Of a stretch of DNA of 64,000 nt, positions 33,113 to 42,147 are shown one piece after another. Each line of letters begins with the position of its first letter. Positions within the stretch are counted from its first letter, which is position 1. The position numbers were made by a program, and so were the translations under genes. The DNA is taken from contig NZ_OX216966.1 of the NCBI RefSeq assembly GCF_945605565.1, positions 4,704,001 to 4,768,000 on the forward strand. The letters run 5' to 3'. This DNA comes from Paenibacillus dendritiformis. GTDB lineage: Bacteria; Bacillota; Bacilli; Paenibacillales; Paenibacillaceae. Below the pieces are notes generated by a model, which had not been told where the DNA came from, ran no database searches, and saw only the letters and a list, made by a program, of their open reading frames with translations.

Positions 33113-33234
33113 AGCAGATATCATATTGAGTAATCAACAATCGATTACGTAACGGATCTTATCATTTCAAGCGGAAAAAGGCAAGGCTATCCCTCACCTT
33201 TGTATTCGACGCCTCAGCCCAAGACGTCTGGATC

Positions 33235-33269
33235 AAAAAAGCGGGTTCTGCGTCGCCACACAAACCCGC
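33235..33269 (-). terminator. terminator downstream of the vanZ-like gene
   Basis: GCGGGTT/AACCCGC 7-bp stem followed by TTTTTT on the minus strand. It lies 210 bases after the VanZ stop; the stretch between them holds nothing else recognisable. Confidence 0.65.
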
Positions 33270-33477
33270 CCAAAATAGCATCCGTGGAAAACTACGTATG
33301 ATACCACCAAAAATAAGCTACCACAAAAAGCAGTGCGTTCCAAGATGTAATGTATTCACAGCATAGTAGCTTTGAAAAGGGCACCTGGTAAGGCCTGGCC
33401 TCTCATCAGACAAGTGACCTTTTCATAGCACAGTTAAAGTGAGATTTTCAAGAATAGGTGACAGACTCCCCCTCACC

Positions 33478-33969
33478 TTACCTTCTCCGCCGGGCCGCGA
33501 TCACGATCAAATAGGCGGCCAACACGAGCACCACTCCGATAGAGTCGACCGCAACATCGGCGAGATGTCCGGTCCGCCCGGGTACGAAGGTCTGGTGCCA
33601 TTCATCGGAGCAGGCGTATAAAACGGCAATCAGGCCGCTCCCCGCCGCTACCAGTCCCTTCGAACGGACGCGGGCCGACAGCGTCAGGATAAGCAGCAGC
33701 GTCAGCAGGGCGAACTCGGCGATATGCCCGCATTTGCGGATAAAAAATTCGACGAAATGGTAAGGCTCCCGCCACGACACAAGACTCCCGTCATAGAAAA
33801 ATTCCCAGCGCGGAACATAACGAAGCAGCTTCTCTTCGGAGACGAAAGAGCCGAGCGCCGGCTTCATATCCTGAACCGAATACGGTTCGGCCGATTTCAT
33901 GAAGATAAACGCCATCCAGGCGATGGTCAAAATGAACCATAGAAGGCCTAACCGGCTTCTCTTGCGCAT
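33478..33969 (-). CDS. VanZ-like family membrane protein
   Basis: 163 residues with four likely membrane helices and the VanZ-type pattern: FVEFFIRKCGHIAEFALLTLL, then CSDEWHQTFVPGRTGHLADVAVDSIGV (quoted in part; DEWHQ and the D-x3-D-x2-G region). VanZ-domain proteins are linked to low-level teicoplanin resistance in one case but are mostly uncharacterised. Start ATG 33969 follows AAAGGGG. It stands alone between the FMN riboswitch and the transglycosylase gene. Confidence 0.85.
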   Translation of the reverse strand: MRKRSRLGLLWFILTIAWMAFIFMKSAEPYSVQDMKPALGSFVSEEKLLRYVPRWEFFYDGSLVSWREPYHFVEFFIRKCGHIAEFALLTLLLILTLSARVRSKGLVAAGSGLIAVLYACSDEWHQTFVPGRTGHLADVAVDSIGVVLVLAAYLIVIAARRRR

Positions 33970-34009
33970 AGATTCGCATGCCCCTTTCTATTTAGAGCTT
34001 CCAGCCCGT

Positions 34010-34822
34010 TCAATTCGCCTGTCTTGTACGCTGGATTCTCATCGTCTGAGCCGGCTTCTGCTGCTTCGGAGAAGCCATATTCGATCCCGACTTCTTTTGG
34101 GCCGTCTTGACGGCCTGCGCAGCCTTTGCCGCTTCGCGCTCATAATGGGCCTTCGCTTTCAGCACTCTTTTCGTATAGGCGCTGTCCAGCGTGCCTTTGT
34201 CCTGAATCCAGCGCTTGGATCCATATCTACCACGATTATAAGCGAGGAGCATCGCTTTTTCCAGGTCATCGCCCTTATACTTGTCCTTCCAATAAGCGCG
34301 GCATTCGAGCAGTTCGGCCAGGCCGAGCAGAATATTGTCTTTCGGCTCGAACATATCGAGATTCGGGCGCCCGATCGCTTTGGACAGCCGCGATACGTTG
34401 ACGGAGTTCATTTGCACGAGCCCGTAATCCTCCGTCCCGTTTGGATTGCTGTGCACCAGGTCTGTATCGAAGTTGCTTTCCACTTTGATCAAAGCCAAAA
34501 AGGTAATATAATCAATCTTCTTTTTGCGCGTTTCCTTCCAGATCATATCAAGCACGTCATCCGGCAGCTTAATCGACGGAATGTGCGGACGAATGGGCGC
34601 CTCGCTCTTTGCCGACGCTGATTGAATACGAACCTCTTTTTCTTTACCGCTGCTCTTATGCAAGTCTACTTGCCGCGCTTGACGTTCCATTTCCAGCTCG
34701 AATACGAGCGGCACCCGATCCATATACTCCTGATACGTTGCCGTCTCTCTGTTCAGTCCGTCCAGGCTGCAGGATGTAAGAACAATTGCCGCGCCTACGA
34801 CGGTTATGACACCTTTCCTCAT
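34010..34822 (-). CDS. lytic transglycosylase-like lipoprotein (SLT domain)
   Basis: 270 residues from ATG 34822 (MRKGVITV); the ATG two codons earlier touches the RBS. A lipoprotein signal with lipobox LTSC (Cys18) is followed by a linker and an SLT-type domain (about 85-215) with the catalytic Glu115 in KVESNFD, DYGLVQMN and AYNRGRYGS. It should cleave peptidoglycan glycan strands with formation of anhydro-muramic ends, at the outer face of the membrane. The C-terminal ~60 residues are Lys/Gln/Ala-rich and low complexity. I do not assign a specific role. Confidence 0.88.
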   Translation of the reverse strand: MRKGVITVVGAAIVLTSCSLDGLNRETATYQEYMDRVPLVFELEMERQARQVDLHKSSGKEKEVRIQSASAKSEAPIRPHIPSIKLPDDVLDMIWKETRKKKIDYITFLALIKVESNFDTDLVHSNPNGTEDYGLVQMNSVNVSRLSKAIGRPNLDMFEPKDNILLGLAELLECRAYWKDKYKGDDLEKAMLLAYNRGRYGSKRWIQDKGTLDSAYTKRVLKAKAHYEREAAKAAQAVKTAQKKSGSNMASPKQQKPAQTMRIQRTRQAN

Positions 34823-35038
34823 GTTCATCTCCTCTTAATGACCCTACCCCGACTTCGTCGGTACCGATAACCGGTTGCGTTTCTCTCTATCTCTGCTTAT
34901 TCAAACTTGGTCAGCTTGAAACAAATCATGGTATTTCCGATTCTCATCAGGGGACATGTGAGATATACGGGAAGGCGGAAATGATAGAAGCGATGTAATA
35001 CGGATGCAATGGATTGGATTGAAAAAGGAGGCGTTCAT
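34823..35038. other. gene-free stretch upstream of the transglycosylase gene
   Basis: Together with 35135-35298 this makes about 520 bases with no recognised gene except the small frame at 35039. I see no repeat, riboswitch or strong SigA promoter in it. Confidence 0.5.
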
Positions 35039-35134
35039 ATGGGGGATCAGTGCAAAATAATCGTTGCTTGCCCGGCATCGAACGATTCCGGGAGACGATT
35101 ACCTATTCGCTTCAACCTGATTTGTTGTCAATAG
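35039..35134 (+). CDS. possible 31-residue small protein
   Basis: ATG 35039 lies six bases after AAAAAGGAGG, one of the better ribosome sites in the window, and opens a 31-codon frame: MGDQCKIIVACPASNDSG... ending ICCQ, with four cysteines in all. It sits alone on the plus strand in a 520-base intergenic region between the convergent-side transglycosylase and ppiB genes. I do not recognise it and there is no clear promoter. It could be a small sporulation protein or chance. Confidence 0.35.
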   Translation: MGDQCKIIVACPASNDSGRRLPIRFNLICCQ

Positions 35135-35298
35135 CTTCGGGTCTGTTCTGATTGGCATAAGCCGCCTGCTTGCGTTGTCGCTGCCGGCCGGCTGGACTGC
35201 CATGTTAACTAGGGAACGCATGTTCGTTCTTTCCTAGCATTTTATCATCTTCTATGATTATACGCAATATTTTTATCTTGTCTAATGTTTCTGAATGT

Positions 35299-35333
35299 AA
35301 AAAAAAACCTGCTCCGCAGGTAACGGGAGCAGG
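35299..35333 (-). terminator. rho-independent terminator after ppiB
   Basis: CCTGCTCC/GGGAGCAGG stem followed by nine T on the minus strand, directly after the ppiB stop. Confidence 0.85.
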
Positions 35334-35344
35334 GAGGCGAAATT

Positions 35345-35782
35345 CTAGCCTTCTACGACGCGTACTTCCTTCATTTTATCGCCTTGCTTGATTTGGTCGA
35401 CAACTTCCATTCCTTCCATAACTTTACCAAAAACCGTATGCACGCCATCCAAATGCGGGAAAGCGTCATACGTGATGTAAAATTGGGAGCCGCCGGTGTC
35501 TTTACCGGCATGTGCCATCGCGAGCACGCCGCGCACATGCTTGTGCGGATTGCCTTGCGTCTCGCACTTGATCGTATACCCCGGTCCGCCCATTCCGGTT
35601 CCTTGCGGGCATCCGCCTTGAGCGACGAATCCCGGAATGACGCGGTGGAAGGTCAACCCGTTATAGAAGCCCTCATTCGCCAGCTTCTCGAAGTTGGCTA
35701 CCGTTCCCGGCGCTTCTTTCTCGTGCAATTCAATTTTGACGGTTCCGCCCTTTTCCATCTCAATTTGTGCAAATTTGCTCAT
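35345..35782 (-). CDS. ppiB: peptidyl-prolyl cis-trans isomerase B (cyclophilin)
   Basis: 145 residues, a minimal cyclophilin with [25 protein letters not shown] (in part: [13 protein letters not shown]), the conserved catalytic Arg of [21 protein letters not shown] and a C-terminal [11 protein letters not shown]. It speeds proline isomerisation during cytoplasmic protein folding. Located after lysA as in B. subtilis spoVAF-lysA-ppiB, with terminators on both sides, so it is monocistronic. Confidence 0.96.
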   Translation of the reverse strand: MSKFAQIEMEKGGTVKIELHEKEAPGTVANFEKLANEGFYNGLTFHRVIPGFVAQGGCPQGTGMGGPGYTIKCETQGNPHKHVRGVLAMAHAGKDTGGSQFYITYDAFPHLDGVHTVFGKVMEGMEVVDQIKQGDKMKEVRVVEG

Positions 35783-35850
35783 TATGTATGAACTCCTCTC
35801 ATATCTCGTTGTGGGATGACTATCGTTAACGATTATACGTTATTTGAGCG

Positions 35851-35902
35851 CAAAAAGAAAACCGCCCCGCTCCGCCAACTTGCAGGCAGAATGCGGGGCG
35901 CC
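35851..35902 (-). terminator. terminator after lysA
   Basis: CGCCCCGC/GCGGGGCG GC-rich stem with a ~22-base interior, followed by a T-rich run (TTTTCTTTTT) on the minus strand. Confidence 0.75.
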
Positions 35903-35906
35903 GGAT

Positions 35907-37247
35907 TTAGCGGCCAACTGGCTGCGATTCGCGTTTTTCCAGCCGTGCCGGAATCAGATCGCAGCGGACAATATCTTCATGCGTTTCGCGGCGGACGACA
36001 AGATCCGCTTCGCCCTCCCGGACAAAGACGACAGCCGGGCGCCGAATCCGGTTGTAATTGCTCGCCATCGAATAGTTATACGCTCCCGTGCAACAGACGG
36101 CGAGCAGATCTCCAGCCGATACGGATGGCAGCGCCACATCCCAGATGAGCATATCGCCGCTCTCGCAGCATTTGCCCGCAATCGATACGACTTCATCGGC
36201 CGCATCCTTCGCACGATTGGCAACCATCGCCTCATATTTCGATTCGTACAGCGCCGGACGCGGATTGTCAGTCATGCCCCCATCCACGGCAACATACTTG
36301 CGAACCCCAGGGATATCCTTAATCGAACCGATAGTGTACAGCGTCGTGCCGGCTTCCCCGACGATGCTGCGGCCCGGCTCAATCCAGATCTCCGGCAATT
36401 CGCTGTAGATCGGCCCGAAGTGAGTGCGTACCGCCTCCGTAATCGCCTTCACGTAATCCCGGACAGCCAGCGGCGTATCGCCCTCAACATAGCGAATGCC
36501 AAAGCCGCCGCCCAGATTCACGACCCGGAAGACGACATCCATCTGGCTCCGCACGTTGGCCGCGAACTCCGCAACGCGCTGGACAGCCATCTGGAATCCT
36601 TCCGTCTCAAAAATTTGCGATCCGATATGGGAGTGAATCCCGAGCAGATGCACGCCTTCCGCATCGGATGCTTGCGCGACGGCCTGAAACGCCGTTCCGT
36701 TCCCGATATCGAAGCCGAACTTGGAATCCGTCTGCCCGGTCGAGATATATTCATGGGTATGCGCTTCGACGCCGGGTGTAACGCGGAGCAGCACCGATAC
36801 TTGCTGACGCCGCATTTTGGCGAGCGCATTCAGCAGGTGCAGCTCTGCGAAGCTGTCAACGACGAAGCATCCGATGCCGGCATCGAGCGCCATTTCGATC
36901 TCGTCCGGCGTCTTGTTATTGCCGTGAAAGTGGATCCGATCGGCAGGAAAGCCCGCCTGCAGCGCCGTATGCAGTTCCCCTTCAGATACGACATCAAGGG
37001 ACAAGCCCTCTTCGTCCGCGATGCGGCACATGGCCATCACGCAGAACGCCTTGCTCGCGTAGGCAACCTGGAAGTTCAGCCCCGACTCGCGGAACGCTTC
37101 CATATATTCGCGGGAGCGGGTACGAATGAGCGCCTCATCCATAATGTATAATGGTGTTCCGAACTGGTTTTTCAAGGTGGTCACATCACAGCCGCCGATT
37201 TCGAGGTGGCCGGATTCATTGATTGTACTTGTTCCATGTAAGTGCAT
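35907..37247 (-). CDS. lysA: diaminopimelate decarboxylase
   Basis: 446 residues. PLP-dependent fold-III enzyme converting meso-diaminopimelate to lysine and CO2. The PLP lysine lies in VAYASKAF, with HGNNKTPDEI, the phosphate-binding GGGFG and IEPGRSIVGEAG, and CESGDML near the C-terminus for the active-site cysteine contributed across the dimer. It follows spoVAF by 152 bases, as in B. subtilis, and ends at a terminator. I find no lysine riboswitch ahead of it. Confidence 0.95.
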   Translation of the reverse strand: MHLHGTSTINESGHLEIGGCDVTTLKNQFGTPLYIMDEALIRTRSREYMEAFRESGLNFQVAYASKAFCVMAMCRIADEEGLSLDVVSEGELHTALQAGFPADRIHFHGNNKTPDEIEMALDAGIGCFVVDSFAELHLLNALAKMRRQQVSVLLRVTPGVEAHTHEYISTGQTDSKFGFDIGNGTAFQAVAQASDAEGVHLLGIHSHIGSQIFETEGFQMAVQRVAEFAANVRSQMDVVFRVVNLGGGFGIRYVEGDTPLAVRDYVKAITEAVRTHFGPIYSELPEIWIEPGRSIVGEAGTTLYTIGSIKDIPGVRKYVAVDGGMTDNPRPALYESKYEAMVANRAKDAADEVVSIAGKCCESGDMLIWDVALPSVSAGDLLAVCCTGAYNYSMASNYNRIRRPAVVFVREGEADLVVRRETHEDIVRCDLIPARLEKRESQPVGR

Positions 37248-37399
37248 CGTTTTCTTCTCCCCATTTCCTCATCCACACACTGGATCTCCCAGCACCATGA
37301 AAAATATTACATCGAGTATACCAGTCCATTCTATATGGAAGAATGGACTTTTGTACATAACGTTTGCATTATATCTTTATCGCTGCACCGTGTCACTCT

Positions 37400-39157
37400 C
37401 TACGTCTGAAGCTCGCCGTTATTCGGATCGGAAGAGGGATCCGGCGGCATCTTCGTACTATCGCGCGTCTTGTTGAAGCTCGGCCGCGTTTTCATGTTCA
37501 GGACCGGCTGGCGGAACAGAATGTTGAACATCGCCTTCGCGTTGAACGGAATGAACGGCCACAGATAAGACGAATTGTAGGAGCGGTTCAGCGACAGCCA
37601 TAGAATGAACAGCGTAATGCCGATAACCAATCCCGGCACCTTGAACAAGGCGACCGCCACAAGCAACAGGAGCCGGACAACCCGGTTGGCGAGCGACAGC
37701 TCGTAGCTAGGCGTGGCGAACATCCCGACCGCGGTCACAGCCAAATACAAAATGACCTCATTGACAAAGACGCCTGTCTTCACCGCAATCTCGCCAACCA
37801 TGACCGCCGCCACGAGACCAAGCGCTATCGCCAGCGGAGACGGGGTATGGACAGCCGCCATGCGCATCAGGTCGATGCCGATTTCAGCCAGCAAAAACTG
37901 CAGGAAGATAGGCAGCTTCGCCATTGTATGCGGACCGATAATCTGCAGGGCCGGCGGCTTAATTCCGGGCTCGATCACCATCAGCATCCAGAGCGGCAGC
38001 AGGAACAAGGACGCAAATATGCCGATGAAGCGAATCCATCGCATATAGGTCCCCATGAACGGCGTCTGGCGGTTCTCCTCGGCATGCTGGCACAGATCGA
38101 AGAACGTTGTCGGCAGTATCATCACGGAAGGCGAGGTATCGACGAAAATGACGACATTGCCGTCAAGCAATTGCGCGGCCACCACGTCCGGCCTTTCGGA
38201 ATACCGCACAAGCGGATACGGATTCCAGCCTTTGTTGATAATAACCTCCTCCAGCTGCTTATCCGCAAGCGGCAGCCCTTCCAGATTGGCAGCCTTAATC
38301 TTTTTACGGACGGCTTCCACCTGCGTCATGTCGACGATATCATCAATATATGCAATGCATACGTCGGTTCGCGTCCGTCTTCCGACCTGAATGATCTCAT
38401 ACTTCAAGCCCGGATCGCGAAGCCGCCGCCGCACTAGCGTAACGTTCGTGAGCAGCGTCTCGGTGAATCCGTCGCGAGCCCCGCGCACGACCTTTTCCAG
38501 CGAAGGCTCCTCTGGCCCCCGGGACGGGAAGGTCTTCACATCCGTGACAATCGCTTCCGACTCATGCTCGATGAAGAAGGCACTGCCGCCAGCGAGCACC
38601 TTATTGATCACTTCACTGAACTTGTCTACCTTTTCCACCTGAATATGCGGGATATAGCAATCAAAAAATGCCTTAAGCGCGTTCGGGGTCAGCGATTTTT
38701 TATCCAAGAAGGTAAGACGCGTCAAAATGATCGTCATTACCTCATCCTTGGCAAAGCCATTCAAATAAAAGAGGCCGACACGCCGCCCGCCGAATGTCAT
38801 TTCGCGAAAAATCACATCGAACGAATCGGTAAAACCGACGACCTCCTTCAACGTCTTCTTCGTATCCTCCAGCCTCTTCGGAATATCATCATCGCCATTC
38901 CAATACGCGATCGCCTCTTCAATCGTATTCGAGACTTCAACCGGTCCCTGCATGCCATTGCCTGCCGCATTCGCTTTCCCGCGCTTATTGCCTTTTCCTT
39001 TCTGTATGGGTCCACTCTGCTGGCATGCGTTCGCCGTGCCGCCTTGCCCATGATCCTGAGCTCCAGACCCAATCGGACCGGAAGAACCGTCCGTGGAAGG
39101 TGGAGGCTGATGCTTCCCTTCCGTCTGAGCCGACTCATGCGTCTGCTGCTCCGTCAT
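37400..39157 (-). CDS. spoVAF: spore germination protein SpoVAF (GerA-family A subunit)
   Basis: 585 residues from ATG 39157 (MTEQQTHE), eight bases after GGAGG. A disordered Gln/Gly/Asn-rich N-terminus (to ~70) precedes the GerA-type soluble domain and about five membrane helices in the C-terminal half (segments such as FIGIFASLFLLPLWMLMV and LGLVAAVMVGEIAVK). The soluble domain has GERA-family hallmarks DGNVVIFVDTSPSV and VRYSERPDVVAAQLL. SpoVAF acts in germination with the SpoVA channel. The lysA-ppiB context confirms the identity. The rest of the spoVA operon is not upstream: a repeat region is. Confidence 0.9.
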   Translation of the reverse strand: MTEQQTHESAQTEGKHQPPPSTDGSSGPIGSGAQDHGQGGTANACQQSGPIQKGKGNKRGKANAAGNGMQGPVEVSNTIEEAIAYWNGDDDIPKRLEDTKKTLKEVVGFTDSFDVIFREMTFGGRRVGLFYLNGFAKDEVMTIILTRLTFLDKKSLTPNALKAFFDCYIPHIQVEKVDKFSEVINKVLAGGSAFFIEHESEAIVTDVKTFPSRGPEEPSLEKVVRGARDGFTETLLTNVTLVRRRLRDPGLKYEIIQVGRRTRTDVCIAYIDDIVDMTQVEAVRKKIKAANLEGLPLADKQLEEVIINKGWNPYPLVRYSERPDVVAAQLLDGNVVIFVDTSPSVMILPTTFFDLCQHAEENRQTPFMGTYMRWIRFIGIFASLFLLPLWMLMVIEPGIKPPALQIIGPHTMAKLPIFLQFLLAEIGIDLMRMAAVHTPSPLAIALGLVAAVMVGEIAVKTGVFVNEVILYLAVTAVGMFATPSYELSLANRVVRLLLLVAVALFKVPGLVIGITLFILWLSLNRSYNSSYLWPFIPFNAKAMFNILFRQPVLNMKTRPSFNKTRDSTKMPPDPSSDPNNGELQT

Positions 39158-39195
39158 TGCCAAAACCTCCTGTCGCCATGTTGATCTGTAGTCTT

Positions 39196-39224
39196 TAGTA
39201 TGGTTGAGTTCCATTGCATTATGT
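39196..39224 (-). promoter_or_regulatory. candidate SigG/SigF-type promoter for spoVAF
   Basis: Minus strand ACATA (39220-39224), 17 bases, then a perfect CATACTA (39196-39202), matching CATNHTA; the -35 differs from GHATR only at the first base. It lies 39 bases before the spoVAF start, consistent with independent forespore expression. Confidence 0.5.
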
Positions 39225-39375
39225 GGAAAGATACGGGTAGGAAACATTTGCATCGATTTAGGGGCTTGGTCCACCTTCCTCCGACCTCGAATCGGACTGA
39301 TTTCATTAGCAGCCTTTATCCTCTCGGAAGCCTTTTCACGAGTCTCTCCTCCGGTCAGGATAAATGAAGCGGGGC

Positions 39376-39867
39376 ACGTTGATATGTAAGCAGGACCTTA
39401 CGAGCATTATCCCAATCAGTCAGGGGGCCGGCATGTTAGCAGAGCCTTATGAGTATTATCCCGTTCAGTAAGGCCGCTCGGCATGTTAGCTGCACCTTAT
39501 GAGCATCATCCCATTCAGTCAGGCGGGTCGGCATGTTAGCTGCACCTTATGAGCATCATCCCGTTCTGTCAGGGGTCGGCATGTTAGCAGGGCCTTATGA
39601 GCATTATCCCGTTCAGTAAGGCCGCTCGGCATGTTAGCTGCACCTTATGAGCATTATCCCAATCACTCAGGCGGGTCGGCATGTTTGCAAGTCCTTATGA
39701 ACATTATCCCGTTCAGTCAGGCGGTTAGCTGCACCTTATGAGCATTATCCCAATCACTCAGGGGGCCGGCATGTTAGCAAGTCCTTATGAACATTATCCC
39801 GTTCAGTCAGGCGGGTCGACATGTTAGCAGTCGTTGTGATCATTATCCCGTTCAGTCAGGCCTCTCG
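39376..39867 (+). repeat. tandem array of ten ~50 bp units
   Basis: Ten head-to-tail units averaging 50 bp (45-55), built on GCATGTTAGC, then CACCTTATGAGCATTATCCC and GTTCAGTCAGGCGGGTCG. Units 2 and 5 are nearly alike, as are 6 and 8, and 7 and 9, which points to duplication of two-unit blocks. The array is not a CRISPR: there are no unique spacers and the whole unit repeats. No open frame runs through it. It lies between the sigF terminator and spoVAF. Confidence 0.9.
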
Positions 39868-39920
39868 GCATGGAGCAGGGCCATTCTATTGCTACCTACT
39901 CCGTTTTTGCGGACGACAGA

Positions 39921-40148
39921 GTTCGGACGCTGAGCTAATGGGATAATGCTGTAAAGGGCTTTCCATCACCATCTCCTCATTCGACACAAGTACGAGCACC
40001 TGACGCTCTCCCTTCGCAATAACACCACATCAGACGCGACAATGTACATCGAACCCATAACACATAGACCCAACAACATCATTAGATGCAACGACGCATT
40101 TTATTCTTTTGCCGGACCATTTGTGAATCTAAACCGACATATATGCTC
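39921..40148 (+). repeat. duplicated intergenic segment, copy 1
   Basis: Begins GTTCGGACGCTGAGCTAATGG and ends near GACATATATGCTC; matches 40189-40484 over both ends. It contains a unit GCTAATGGGATAATGCTGTAAAG, whose reverse complement resembles the core of the neighbouring tandem array (AGCATTATCCC). It thus holds the array motif in the opposite orientation. Confidence 0.7.
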
Positions 40149-40188
40149 TTGATGCTGTGCTATCCATTCAGCCTTGCGTGGGGATAGT

Positions 40189-40484
40189 GTTCGGACTCTG
40201 AGCTAATGGGATAGTGGTGTAAAGGGCTTTCCAACACTTCCTCCCCATTCGACACAAGTAGGAACACCTGACGTGCTCCCATCGCAACAACAACATCCCC
40301 CCAACAACGCGCATTAGACACCATGACCATCAGACCCAACAACGCGCATCAGACGCAATGACCATCATATCCAACAACGTGCATCAGACGCCTTAGCCCC
40401 ATCAGTCCCAAGAACATGATCAGATGCAACAACGCTCATCAGTCATTAGCTGAAGCATTTATGGACCTAGACAAGCATATATGC
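40189..40484 (+). repeat. duplicated intergenic segment, copy 2, with internal ~37 bp tandem units
   Basis: Begins GTTCGGACTCTGAGCTAATGG and ends near AGCATATATGCAC. Relative to copy 1 its middle has expanded into about four units of ~37 bp containing CAACAACGCGCATCAGACGC and ATGACCATCA (about 40300-40450). No gene is credible here. Confidence 0.7.
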
Positions 40485-40505
40485 ACCCGCCTGAAGCGGC
40501 ATGGA

Positions 40506-40544
40506 CAGAAATAAAGACACCGCAGGAAGACTCCTTGCGGTGTC
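40506..40544 (-). terminator. terminator after sigF
   Basis: Perfect 9-bp stem GACACCGCA/TGCGGTGTC with an 11-base loop, followed by TTTATTTC on the minus strand, four bases after the sigF stop. It implies that transcription of the spoIIA operon ends here. Confidence 0.8.
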
Positions 40545-40548
40545 CGCA

Positions 40549-41304
40549 CTATTGCGCAATTTGCGCCTTGATGGACTGCAATATTTTTTTCTCCAGCCGG
40601 GATACTTGCACCTGGGAGATGCCGAGCCGGCCGGCTACCTCCGACTGCGTCTGGTCGCGGAAATAGCGCAAATAGACGATGAGCCGTTCCCGTTCGCTCA
40701 AGCCTTCAATCGCTTCATTCAGCGCGAGCTTGTCGAACCAGCGGTCCTGGGAATCATCCGCGATCTGATCCATCAAGGTGATCGGATCCCCGTCATTCTC
40801 GAAGACGGTCTCGTGAATCGAGCTCGGCGGCTTGTTCGCCTCTTGGGCGAAGACAACATCTTCCGGCGTGATGCCCAGTTCGTCCGCGACTTCCTTAATG
40901 GTAGGCAGACGATCGAGCCGCTTGGACAGCTCGTCCTTCATTTTGCGGACCTTGTTCGCCATTTCCTTCAAGGAACGGCTCACTTTGATCGTCCCGTCAT
41001 CGCGGAGAAAGCGCTGAATCTCTCCGATAATCATCGGCACGGCATAGGTGGAAAATTTGACGTCATAGGTCAAATCGAATTTGTCGACCGATTTGAGCAA
41101 GCCGATGCAGCCGATTTGGAACAAATCATCCGGTTCGTACCCGCGGTTAATAAAGCGCTGCACGACCGACCATACAAGCCGGATGTTGCAATTGACCAGC
41201 GTTTCGCGAGCCACGGCATCACCCGCTTGGCTCAGCGCTATTAGACGTTTCACTTCTGCGTCGTCCAAATAACTTTGCGACGATTGCTTCACATCAGCTT
41301 TCAT
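40549..41304 (-). CDS. sigF: RNA polymerase sigma-F factor
   Basis: 251 residues. The forespore-specific sigma factor, with region 2 (LVWSVVQRFINRGYEPDDLFQIG in part: NRGYEPDDLFQIG, GLLKSVDKFD), region 3 and the region 4 HTH (SEVAGRLGISQVQVSRLEKKIL in part). It is held inactive by SpoIIAB and released by SpoIIAA. Last gene of dacF-spoIIAA-spoIIAB-sigF, 11 bases after spoIIAB, with a strong terminator after it. In B. subtilis the spoVA operon would follow. Confidence 0.97.
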   Translation of the reverse strand: MKADVKQSSQSYLDDAEVKRLIALSQAGDAVARETLVNCNIRLVWSVVQRFINRGYEPDDLFQIGCIGLLKSVDKFDLTYDVKFSTYAVPMIIGEIQRFLRDDGTIKVSRSLKEMANKVRKMKDELSKRLDRLPTIKEVADELGITPEDVVFAQEANKPPSSIHETVFENDGDPITLMDQIADDSQDRWFDKLALNEAIEGLSERERLIVYLRYFRDQTQSEVAGRLGISQVQVSRLEKKILQSIKAQIAQ

Positions 41305-41315
41305 GGCTTCAACCC

Positions 41316-41765
41316 CTAATTGTAGAGCGCTTTTTTGGATTCGATCCGCTTTTTCATGCGGATGGTGGTACCGGCGCCCAATTCGGTCGTCACTTCAAAT
41401 TCATCCATGAAGTTCTCCATGATGGTGAAGCCCATGCCCGAGCGTTCCATGTCCGGCTTGGATGTAAACAGCGGTTGTCTGGCCAGTTCGACATCTTCAA
41501 TACCATGACCCCGGTCGGAAACCGTTAGCATAATCTGGTCGCCCTCGATTTCCGCCGTAATCGTCACGATGCCTTCCGGATTGTTGTCATATCCATGAAT
41601 GATGCTGTTCGTCACCGCCTCGGAAATTACGGTTTTCAAATCCGTCAGCTCTTCCAGGGTCGGATCCAGCTGCGCAACGAAGGCTGCCACGGCGACGCGG
41701 GCGAACGCTTCATTTTCCGAACGGCTGGAAAATTCCAATGACATTTTGTTCGAATGTCCACTCAT
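41316..41765 (-). CDS. spoIIAB: anti-sigma-F factor / protein kinase SpoIIAB
   Basis: 149 residues of the GHKL ATPase type, with the N box [24 protein letters not shown] and the G-box region [17 protein letters not shown]. It binds sigma-F and phosphorylates SpoIIAA on serine. Its ATG overlaps the spoIIAA stop in ATGA, giving tight translational coupling that helps set the protein ratio. Confidence 0.97.
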   Translation of the reverse strand: MSGHSNKMSLEFSSRSENEAFARVAVAAFVAQLDPTLEELTDLKTVISEAVTNSIIHGYDNNPEGIVTITAEIEGDQIMLTVSDRGHGIEDVELARQPLFTSKPDMERSGMGFTIMENFMDEFEVTTELGAGTTIRMKKRIESKKALYN

Positions 41766-42115
41766 GATACGTCCTCCAATCCAAGGAGCGCCTGGCGCTC
41801 GTTATCGTAGACATGCATGATTTTGAACAAGCCCGACAGCTCGAATAACCGCCGTACGGCAGGGTTCAGGTCGCAGACGGCCATCTTTCCGCCTCTGCCC
41901 TTAATCTGCTTGTATCTGCCGAGAATGACCCCCAGACCGGAACTGTCCATGAAGGTCAATTCGCTCAAGCTCAACACCACATGGTTCACCTGTCCGCGCT
42001 GAATCGCTTCATCCAACTGCATACGTACAATTTCCGATGTATGATGATCCAGCTCTCCCCTCAGACGGGTGATCAGTACATTGCGCCGGTGTTCCAATTC
42101 CACCTGCAAGTTCAT
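41762..42115 (-). CDS. spoIIAA: anti-sigma-F factor antagonist SpoIIAA
   Basis: 117 residues from ATG 42115 ([10 protein letters not shown]); a GTG three codons earlier is too near the RBS. STAS-domain protein with the phosphorylatable serine in [13 protein letters not shown]. When dephosphorylated by SpoIIE in the forespore it frees sigma-F. Preceded by a close match to a SigH promoter in the dacF-spoIIAA gap, so the three spoIIA genes can be switched on at entry into sporulation without dacF. Confidence 0.96.
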   Translation of the reverse strand: MNLQVELEHRRNVLITRLRGELDHHTSEIVRMQLDEAIQRGQVNHVVLSLSELTFMDSSGLGVILGRYKQIKGRGGKMAVCDLNPAVRRLFELSGLFKIMHVYDNERQALLGLEDVS

Positions 42116-42147
42116 GCGAATCACTCTCCTCCCATGTTGCCGATACC

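Noticed and set aside
37248..37399. Lysine riboswitch ahead of lysA
   Set aside because: The 152-base gap is too short and shows none of the conserved L-box segments.
39376..39867. CRISPR array
   Set aside because: Whole ~50 bp units repeat head to tail with no unique spacers, and no cas genes are present.
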